In this document: piece by piece, positions 5,526 through 10,782 of the stretch
How the letters are laid out: the number at the start of each line of letters is the position of its first letter
Numbering within the stretch: the stretch's first letter is position 1
NCBI GenBank assembly: GCA_964414595.1
Contig: CAYPXJ010000050.1
Coordinates: 1 to 10,782, forward strand
Direction: 5' to 3'
DNA length: 10,782 nt
From: CAYPXJ01 sp964414595
GTDB lineage: Bacteria > Pseudomonadota > Alphaproteobacteria > Rickettsiales > CAIJLX01
The notes under the pieces: model-generated
Told to the model about the DNA's origin: nothing
Seen by the model: only the letters and a program-made list of their open reading frames with translations
Database searches by the model: none
Made by a program: the position numbers and the translations under genes

Positions 5526-6779
5526 TTAGTTAATCACGTTTATAAGGCTTTCGACTGAAATAGTTTCTTGCGCGCCCGTCTTCAGATTTTTAATATTCAC
5601 TTTGTTATTCTTCCATTCGTCCGGGGCAAGAATGATAGCCCATTCTGCGCCGATTTTATCTGCTTTGCCCAGGCGCTTACCGATTTGGCCCTGCGCGATA
5701 ATTTCGACCGCACGATTTTGGCTACGGAGAGTCATAGCGATTTTTTGCGCCGCTTCAAGAAAGCTTTCATCCCAAGGTAAAACGGCTACTGGTGCCGTAA
5801 GCCTTTCTTCCGTATTTGTAAGCAACAACATAAGACGCTCGATACCGGCAGCGCAGCCAACCGCAGGTGTAGCAGGGCCGCCCATTAATTCTACCAGTCC
5901 ATCATAGCGGCCGCCCGCCATAACCGTAGATTGGGAGCCGAGCAAATCGCTATCCATGATACATTCAAATACGGTGTGGCTGTAGTAATCAAAGCCGCGC
6001 ACGATATGCGGATTAACTTTAATAGCGGCGCCCAGACCTAATGCCTGTAGCCCGTTTATAACAGCATTAAAAAACTGTTGGGATTCTGTGTTAAGGGATT
6101 TTTCAAGCTTTGGAGCATCAGCGATGATAGCTTTATCTTTTTCGTCTTTTGAATCCAAAATACGCATCGGATTTCTCTCAAACCGCGTTTTGCTATCTTC
6201 GGATAAATCATTTTTATATTTGCTTAAGTAGGTCACGAGTGCTTCGCGATAAGCATGACGTGATGCACTGTCGCCTAAGGAATTGAGAGCTACGGTAAGA
6301 CCTTTTTCTATACCCAGGCGTTTTAGAAAATCTACGCACATAGCGATGAGCTCGACATCAGCCCATGGCTTATCGATGCCAAAGGATTCAAAATTAACCT
6401 GATGAAATTGGCGCTGACGGCCCTTTTGCGGGCGTTCATAACGGAAGAGGGGGCCATACGAAAAAAGTTTTAAGGGCAGGTGTTGCTGCAAACCATTGGA
6501 GATAAACGCACGCACTACCCCAGCTGTAAATTCCGGCCGCAACGTAAGGCTATCGTTGTTGCGGTCGTTAAAACTATACATTTCTTTATTCACGACATCA
6601 GAAGTTTCGCCGAGGGGGCGTGCAAAAACTTCCGTCTCTTCAACGATAGGTGTATGGGCGGTACGATAATGATAAAGCGCCGCAATTTGCTTGGCTTCAT
6701 TTATTACGCGTTCGAAGCGCGTTGCATCTTCAAACAGAAGATCGTGCATCCCACGGATAGGTTGTAATTTCTGGCTCAT
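5526..6779 (-). CDS. hisS: Histidyl-tRNA synthetase
   Basis: A class II aminoacyl-tRNA synthetase that attaches histidine to tRNA-His. I chose the ATG at 6779 (417 residues, starting MSQKLQPIRGMHDLL) because it gives the family's usual N-terminus and lies one base after the ispG stop. An in-frame ATG at 6830 would add 17 residues and run into ispG. Visible features are PIRGMHDL (7-14, motif 1 region), LTLRPEFTAGVVRA (78-91), motif 2 FRYERPQKGRQRQFHQ (112-127), the HisRS-specific RGFDYYSHTVFE (261-272), AGGRYDGL (288-295), motif 3 GCAAGIERL (308-316), and the C-terminal anticodon-binding domain (about 325-417). The gene is complete. There is no strong ribosome binding site, so translation may depend on ispG. 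Confidence 0.96.
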   Translation of the reverse strand: MSQKLQPIRGMHDLLFEDATRFERVINEAKQIAALYHYRTAHTPIVEETEVFARPLGETSDVVNKEMYSFNDRNNDSLTLRPEFTAGVVRAFISNGLQQHLPLKLFSYGPLFRYERPQKGRQRQFHQVNFESFGIDKPWADVELIAMCVDFLKRLGIEKGLTVALNSLGDSASRHAYREALVTYLSKYKNDLSEDSKTRFERNPMRILDSKDEKDKAIIADAPKLEKSLNTESQQFFNAVINGLQALGLGAAIKVNPHIVRGFDYYSHTVFECIMDSDLLGSQSTVMAGGRYDGLVELMGGPATPAVGCAAGIERLMLLLTNTEERLTAPVAVLPWDESFLEAAQKIAMTLRSQNRAVEIIAQGQIGKRLGKADKIGAEWAIILAPDEWKNNKVNIKNLKTGAQETISVESLINVIN

Positions 6780-6780
6780 T

Positions 6781-7896
6781 TTAAGCTGCCTGCTTGCTGT
6801 TATTTTCAATTTCTTTGGCGCGTGTTTCAATCAAACCGGCAAGATGTTCTACCAGATCTTCATCTTTCACTTTGTGATGAGGCTGACCATCAAAATAAAC
6901 AAGATGAGTGCCGTTGCCACCGCCTGTTAAACCAATTTGCGTGTGCATAGCTTCGCCCGGGCCATTTACCACACAGCCTATAATGGAGACCGTCATAGGC
7001 GTGCGTATATGCGCAACGCGTTTTTCAAGCGCTGCAACGGTCTCAATCACATTAAATTGCTGCCGCGCGCAAGAAGGGCAGGAAATAATATTTATACCAC
7101 GGTAACGCAGGCCGAGTGTTTTAAGCATTTCAAAACCGACACGCACTTCTTCTTCCGGCGCGGCGGAAAGTGAGACGCGAATGGTATCGCCAATGCCCGA
7201 CCATAGCAGCATGCCAAGGCCAATCGAAGAACGTACAGTGCCGCTGATCATACCGCCCGCTTCAGTAATGCCGATATGCAATGGGTAATCACAGGCTTCT
7301 GCTAACTGCTGATAGGCCGCAACCGCTAAAAACACATCGGACGCTTTCACGCTGATTTTAAATTCACGAAAATCATTATCTTCCAAAATACGCGCATGAT
7401 TGAGCGCACTTTCCACCATGGCTTCCGGGCAGGGCTCTCCGTAACGCTCTAAAAGTTCCTGCTCTAGCGAACCCGCATTCACACCAATTCGCATTGCACA
7501 GCCGTAATCCTTTGCCGCTTTCACGACTTCTTTTACGCGCTCATCGGAGCCGATATTGCCGGGATTAATGCGCAGGCATGCAGCGCCTGCCTTGGCGGCT
7601 TCTATGGCGCGTTTATAATGAAAATGAATATCCGCCACGACTGGCACATTTACTGCCTTCACAATATCTTTCAGTGCAGCGGTTGATTCTTCATCTGGCA
7701 CAGAAACGCGCACAATATCGACGCCCGCTTCCTCAGCGCGGTGTATTTGTGCAATAGTAGCCTGAATATCCGTCGTGAGCGTATTAGTCATGGTTTGCAC
7801 AGTGATAGGTGCATCCCCGCCGACAAATACATTGCCAACGCGAATTTTGCGGCAAGCGCGGCGCGTGATCGTGCGGTATGGTCGAACGTCGTTCAT
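6781..7896 (-). CDS. ispG: 4-hydroxy-3-methylbut-2-en-1-yl diphosphate synthase (IspG/GcpE)
   Basis: A 371-residue iron-sulfur enzyme of the non-mevalonate (MEP) isoprenoid pathway. It converts 2-C-methyl-D-erythritol 2,4-cyclodiphosphate to HMBPP, the precursor reduced by IspH. The N-terminal barrel has VQTMTNTLTTDI (33-44), VDIVRVSVPDEE (59-70), PVVADIHFHY (85-94), LRINPGNIG (108-116) and ITEAGG (210-215). The C-terminal domain holds the [4Fe-4S] ligands C273 and C276 in SCPSCARQ, C308 in IIGCVVNGPGEA, and E315. All ligands are present and the length is typical of bacteria. It starts 15 bases after the rodZ stop, with only a weak ribosome binding site, and its stop is one base from the hisS start. 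Its product feeds undecaprenyl phosphate and ubiquinone synthesis, in keeping with the cell-envelope role of rodZ upstream. Confidence 0.97.
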   Translation of the reverse strand: MNDVRPYRTITRRACRKIRVGNVFVGGDAPITVQTMTNTLTTDIQATIAQIHRAEEAGVDIVRVSVPDEESTAALKDIVKAVNVPVVADIHFHYKRAIEAAKAGAACLRINPGNIGSDERVKEVVKAAKDYGCAMRIGVNAGSLEQELLERYGEPCPEAMVESALNHARILEDNDFREFKISVKASDVFLAVAAYQQLAEACDYPLHIGITEAGGMISGTVRSSIGLGMLLWSGIGDTIRVSLSAAPEEEVRVGFEMLKTLGLRYRGINIISCPSCARQQFNVIETVAALEKRVAHIRTPMTVSIIGCVVNGPGEAMHTQIGLTGGGNGTHLVYFDGQPHHKVKDEDLVEHLAGLIETRAKEIENNSKQAA

Positions 7897-7911
7897 AATC
7901 CGTTAAAATAA

Positions 7912-8640
7912 CTAATGTTGCTCGGCAGATTTCTGCGCGGCGAGCAAGGCATCGCTCTCTAATTTAATGCCCTTGCTGCTGGTAAGCTCGGGTATATTAT
8001 GCGGGACGGGAGCGCCGTCAACATAAACTTCAACATGCCCAGCTGCTTCGGGGGCTAAATAGAGCCCTTCCGTGGGGACAAAATAGGTGTCTCCCGCCTG
8101 CAAAGACTTGGTGGCGGCCATATTTCCCGCTTCGTCATAAAGCGTGATTAAAGTTTCTTCATTTGCCAAAAGAACGAGCCTACCCGTGCTATTTTCTTGT
8201 GCTACAGGCGGCGTTTCGGCTGTAGCTGGTGAAGATTCCTGAGGGTCTTGAGGGGTAGAGGGATGATAAATAAAGAGATACCAAATGCCATAACATAGGG
8301 CAAGTACAGCGAGGCTTATCCAAATGATACCGCGGCTAGGGCGGCTTTCATCCGGTGACATTTCAGGCAGAGCAAATTCTTTTTTAACTTCAAAATTTTC
8401 ACCACGCTCTTTCAACGCCTGAAGCATTTTATCGCCGTCTAGGTTTAGAAATTTTGCATAGGTTTTTATATAACCGCCGATATAAATACGGCCCGGTAAA
8501 CCCTGAAAATCACCACTTTCGATGGCTTGAATATATTTTTTACGAATTTTAAGACGGTTGGAAACATCGCGCACACTTAACTGCATGCCCAGGCGTGCCT
8601 CAGTAAACTGGCTGCCTATTTCCTGTAATGTTGCGCTCAT
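7912..8640 (-). CDS. rodZ: RodZ-like cell-shape protein (HTH_25 and DUF4115 domains)
   Basis: A 242-residue membrane protein with RodZ architecture. A cytoplasmic helix-turn-helix domain (about 8-75: IGSQFTEARLGMQLSVRDVS, YIQAIESGDFQGLPG, YIGGYIKTYAKFL) is followed by a charged linker, one membrane helix (about 104-124, GIIWISLAVLALCYGIWYLF), a Pro/Ser/Thr-rich segment (128-150) and a small periplasmic DUF4115-like domain (152-230) with LVLLANEETLITLYDEAG and the phrase LQAGDTYFVP. In rod-shaped bacteria RodZ links MreB to the elongation machinery. It is shorter than E. coli RodZ, which has a longer periplasmic part. The ribosome binding site is AGGA five bases before the ATG, and a perfect TATAAT lies upstream. 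It is the first gene of the ispG-hisS-prfA-prmC group. Confidence 0.9.
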   Translation of the reverse strand: MSATLQEIGSQFTEARLGMQLSVRDVSNRLKIRKKYIQAIESGDFQGLPGRIYIGGYIKTYAKFLNLDGDKMLQALKERGENFEVKKEFALPEMSPDESRPSRGIIWISLAVLALCYGIWYLFIYHPSTPQDPQESSPATAETPPVAQENSTGRLVLLANEETLITLYDEAGNMAATKSLQAGDTYFVPTEGLYLAPEAAGHVEVYVDGAPVPHNIPELTSSKGIKLESDALLAAQKSAEQH

Positions 8641-8660
8641 GTGATTCCTTGCTTCGCGTG

Positions 8661-8676
8661 ACTATACTAAATTATA
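8661..8676 (-). promoter_or_regulatory. Candidate -10 elements of the rodZ operon promoter
   Basis: In the 44 bases between the metallo-hydrolase stop and rodZ, the minus strand has a perfect TATAAT (8676-8671) and a second TATAGT (8666-8661). I find no good -35: the hexamer 17 bases upstream of TATAAT is a poor match. Either element would give a leader of only about 15-25 bases. A promoter here would let rodZ-ispG-hisS-prfA-prmC be read independently of metG-tatD. Confidence 0.4.
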
Positions 8677-8684
8677 CGGCAAAC

Positions 8685-9455
8685 TTAAAGCGTTATGGAT
8701 AGTCCGTCGTAAGCGGGTTCTACGCCTGCAGGCAAAGATTTTTTGAGTGCTTCGTATTCGAGGTGATGACCCATATGGGTAAGGTAAGCGTGTGCAGGCT
8801 TAACGCGGGCAATCCATTCTAAAGTTTGTGCCAGATGTGCATGTGTAGGTGCAGGGTCTGAACGCAGACAATCAACAACCCAGTGAGTTATGCCTTCGAG
8901 TATTGCAAAGGAAGATTCGGGAAGTTTGCGCACATCGGTGGAATAAGCGAAATTACCTACGCGAAAACCGATAGAGGGAAGCCGCCCATGATGTTGTTCG
9001 AAAGGAATGATTTCCGTTTTTCCAACGAAGAAAGGTTTACCAAACGTAATTTCATGCGGGATCAATACGGGGCGAAACCAGCCATATTCAGGCTTGGGCT
9101 CTTGAAAGCAATAATCAAAACGGTTGCGAATCGAGGTAATTGTTTCTGCATCGCTATAGATAGGTAACGCTTTATTGGCCAGATGATTAAAAGAACGCAC
9201 GTCGTCGATTCCATGATGATGATCGGCGTGTGCGTGTGTGTAAAGAATTGCATCTAGCCGTATGACATGCTGCTCCAGCGCCTGAAAGCGCAGGTCAGGT
9301 GAAGTATCAATCAGAATATGATCATCGCCACTTTTAATATAAACCGAAGCACGCGTGCGTTTGTTTTTAGGGTTAGGTGAGGTGCATATCTCACACGTGC
9401 AGCCAATCATAGGTACGCCGCTGGAAGCGCCGCAACCTAACACGATAATTTTCAT
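8685..9455 (-). CDS. Metallo-beta-lactamase-fold hydrolase, PhnP-like
   Basis: A 256-residue hydrolase with the binuclear metal motif THAHADHHHG (H74, H76, D78, H79), preceded by ILIDTSPDLRFQ. Further likely ligands are D174 in YSTDV and H227 in LTHMGHH. The N-terminus MKIIVLGCGASSGVPMIGCT, with cysteines at 8, 19, 21 and 24, is typical of the PhnP-related branch, whose characterised member PhnP opens 5-phosphoribosyl 1,2-cyclic phosphate. There are no phosphonate genes here, so that exact substrate is not supported, and a cyclic-phosphate or nucleotide-type phosphodiesterase is only an inference. The ATG at 9455 overlaps the tatD stop by four bases (ATGA), showing tight coupling. A metG-tatD-MBL cluster is common in alphaproteobacteria. 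Confidence 0.88.
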   Translation of the reverse strand: MKIIVLGCGASSGVPMIGCTCEICTSPNPKNKRTRASVYIKSGDDHILIDTSPDLRFQALEQHVIRLDAILYTHAHADHHHGIDDVRSFNHLANKALPIYSDAETITSIRNRFDYCFQEPKPEYGWFRPVLIPHEITFGKPFFVGKTEIIPFEQHHGRLPSIGFRVGNFAYSTDVRKLPESSFAILEGITHWVVDCLRSDPAPTHAHLAQTLEWIARVKPAHAYLTHMGHHLEYEALKKSLPAGVEPAYDGLSITL

Positions 9456-10234
9456 ACCGGGCGTGCGGCTTTCGTAAAAAGCCGGAAAAAATTTTGAGTA
9501 GTTGCTTCTGCCAGATCTTCTACTGTAATGCCACGTAGTTTTGCAATAAATTGAGCTGTGTGTGTGAGATAGGCTGGCTCATTGCGTTTACCGCGCATTG
9601 GAACTGGCGCCAAGTAAGGTGCATCTGTTTCAATGATCAAGCGCTCCAGGGGAATTGTGCGCACCGTATTCTGCAAATCCACAGCATTTTTGAAAGTTAC
9701 AATGCCGGAAATCGAAATATATAGGCCCAGCTCAAGCGCGGCATCAGCAAGTTTTTGTGTGCCTGTAAAGCAGTGTAATAGACCGGTAAACTTCTTTTTT
9801 TGCATCTCTGCCGTGAGGATCTCTAGCGTATCTTCTTCCGCATCACGTGTGTGAATAATAAGGGGAAGCTCTGTTTCCTGCGCGACATGAATATGCTTTA
9901 GAAAACTTATTTTTTGCGGCTCTTTTTGGCTGTGTTCATAATAATAATCCAAGCCTGTTTCACCTATGCCAATTACTTTTTTATGTTGTGTAAGCTTGTG
10001 AAGATCGCTTTCCGTAAAATTGCCTTCTGGCTCCGCTTCATGAGGGTGAACACCAACAGACGCATAAATATCATCGTAGCTTTCCGCCACTTTTAACACA
10101 TTAGGAAATTCCGTAAGTTTGGTGCATATAGTTTGCATTACACCAACGCCGGCACTTTTTGCGCGCGTAATAACATCCGCTGCTTCCACGCCGAAATCCG
10201 AAAAATCTAAATGGCAATGGCTATCAACCAGCAT
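9452..10234 (-). CDS. tatD: TatD family metal-dependent hydrolase
   Basis: An amidohydrolase-fold protein of the TatD/YcfH group, whose characterised members have metal-dependent DNase activity. I chose the ATG at 10234 (260 residues, starting MLVDSHCHLDF), the usual family start, with GAGG nine bases upstream. The ATG at 10249 adds five residues but would leave that GAGG inside the coding region. Motifs with numbering from the chosen start: DSHCHLDF (H6, H8), GIGETGLDYYYE (E92), IIHTRDAEED (H128), LLHCFTG (H154) and ETDAPYLAP (D204). The full set of metal ligands is present and the length is normal. The start overlaps the metG end by 11 bases and the stop overlaps the MBL-fold gene. Its position after metG is widely conserved in bacteria; the substrate in the cell is not settled. 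Confidence 0.94.
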   Translation of the reverse strand: MLVDSHCHLDFSDFGVEAADVITRAKSAGVGVMQTICTKLTEFPNVLKVAESYDDIYASVGVHPHEAEPEGNFTESDLHKLTQHKKVIGIGETGLDYYYEHSQKEPQKISFLKHIHVAQETELPLIIHTRDAEEDTLEILTAEMQKKKFTGLLHCFTGTQKLADAALELGLYISISGIVTFKNAVDLQNTVRTIPLERLIIETDAPYLAPVPMRGKRNEPAYLTHTAQFIAKLRGITVEDLAEATTQNFFRLFTKAARPV

Positions 10235-10782
10235 GGGGTTTTTCCTCATAACGCGGGAATGCAGCAGTTGGTTCCTCTATTGCGCTGCCGGAAGCGAGAG
10301 TAGGCGATTTTTCTAATGCCGCAATGGTGCGGTCATGGGGTTCAATGTGTAAAATATCCAGAATTTTTGCGGCGGCGGTCGGCGTAAATGGTTGCAGCGC
10401 GATGGCAATCAAGCGAATGGCTTCCGCCAAATTATAAAGTACTGATTCCATTGCGGCTGGATTTTCTTTCTTCAGCTTCCAAGGTGCTTTGGTATCTATG
10501 TATTCGTTGGCACGATTGGCTTGAGCGACGATAAGTTCGAGCGCCGCATGAAACTGCTGTGTATCCATGGCTTGCCGTAATTTGGCAGCAAAATCTGAAT
10601 CAACAATAGCTTCAAAATTGTGTGAAGGAGGTATTTTCCCATCACAATTTTTATAAATCATGCTCAGGCTTCTTTGTGCCAAGTTGCCAATAGTATTCGC
10701 AAGCTCAGCATTGATACGTAAAATAAGAGCCTGACGCGAATAATTTCCATCATTGCCAAACGGCACTTCGCGCATCAAAAAC
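10224..10782 (-). CDS. metG: Methionyl-tRNA synthetase, C-terminal part, truncated by window edge
   Basis: An open frame enters from the right edge and ends at 10224, giving about 186 residues of the C-terminal part. The segment reading FLMREVPFGNDGNYS, followed by INAELANTIGNLAQRSLSMI, is the characteristic junction to the helical anticodon-binding domain of MetRS, and NEYIDTKAPWKLKKENP is its second signature. There is no additional C-terminal tRNA-binding domain, so this is the shorter type of MetRS that lacks it. The catalytic domain and the KMSKS motif lie outside the window. A TTG at 10778 and the ATG after it are internal codons, not starts. The gene overlaps tatD and is probably co-transcribed with it. 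Confidence 0.93.
   Translation of the reverse strand, partial: FLMREVPFGNDGNYSRQALILRINAELANTIGNLAQRSLSMIYKNCDGKIPPSHNFEAIVDSDFAAKLRQAMDTQQFHAALELIVAQANRANEYIDTKAPWKLKKENPAAMESVLYNLAEAIRLIAIALQPFTPTAAAKILDILHIEPHDRTIAALEKSPTLASGSAIEEPTAAFPRYEEKPHAG

Noticed and set aside
5602..5907. Plus-strand open frame of 101 codons opposite hisS
   Set aside because: Antisense to conserved HisRS motifs and without recognisable features; best explained as a shadow.
10773..10778. TTG or ATG near the right edge as the start of a short protein
   Set aside because: The frame remains open to the window edge, and the residues there belong to the middle of methionyl-tRNA synthetase, so this is an internal position of a truncated gene.
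1..10782. Search for CRISPR arrays, tRNA or rRNA genes, insertion sequences, phage or defence genes
   Set aside because: No repeated spacer structure, cloverleaf-like sequence, transposase or integrase motif, or terminal inverted repeat was seen by reading; nearly all the window is accounted for by housekeeping genes.

Overview
The window is an ordinary, gene-dense stretch of a bacterial chromosome, most likely from an alphaproteobacterium of moderate GC content. Three things point there: the gene order rodZ-ispG-hisS-prfA-prmC followed by a DUF4167 gene, a metG-tatD-metallo-beta-lactamase cluster, and a DUF4167 protein, a family typical of alphaproteobacteria. I cannot place it below class level. 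Eleven of the twelve protein genes belong to recognised families. The twelfth (DUF4167) is a conserved family of unknown function. I see no tRNA, rRNA, CRISPR array, insertion sequence, prophage or attachment site, and no intergenic gap is longer than about 60 bases.

Left part (1-1210, minus strand): a heme/iron module. A tonB gene is followed by the start of a hemin-degrading factor gene (hmuS/chuS/hemS family), which runs off the left edge. Immediately upstream of tonB are a strong Fur-like operator and a sigma70-like promoter whose -10 element lies inside the operator, so iron repression of tonB-hmuS is likely.

Middle left (1222-3036, plus strand): an exonuclease III family gene (xthA) and, three bases after its stop, a secreted M23 metallopeptidase with a clear signal peptide and six mature cysteines. 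A small hairpin with a T-rich tail sits on the M23 stop codon and may end this transcript. The M23 gene converges on the DUF4167 gene, and the two overlap tail to tail by 20 bases.

Centre (3017-8640, minus strand): an apparent six-gene operon read from right to left: rodZ (cell-shape scaffold), ispG (isoprenoid synthesis), hisS, prfA (RF1), prmC (the methyltransferase that modifies RF1) and the DUF4167 gene. hisS, prfA and prmC are packed with gaps of one base or a one-base overlap. A perfect TATAAT lies in the 44-base gap before rodZ. The DUF4167 gene contains a run of ten N, which looks like an assembly placeholder.

Right part (8685-10782, minus strand): the C-terminal part of metG, then tatD (TatD family metal-dependent hydrolase) and a PhnP-like metallo-beta-lactamase-fold hydrolase. 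These overlap each other and probably form one transcript that begins outside the window.

No new multi-gene system is evident. The items most worth a second look are the Fur-overlapped promoter in a 60-base divergent region, the low-complexity DUF4167 protein with its N gap, the cysteine-rich M23 peptidase with an unassigned C-terminal half, and the HisRS motif 2 sequence in relation to alphaproteobacterial tRNA-His identity.
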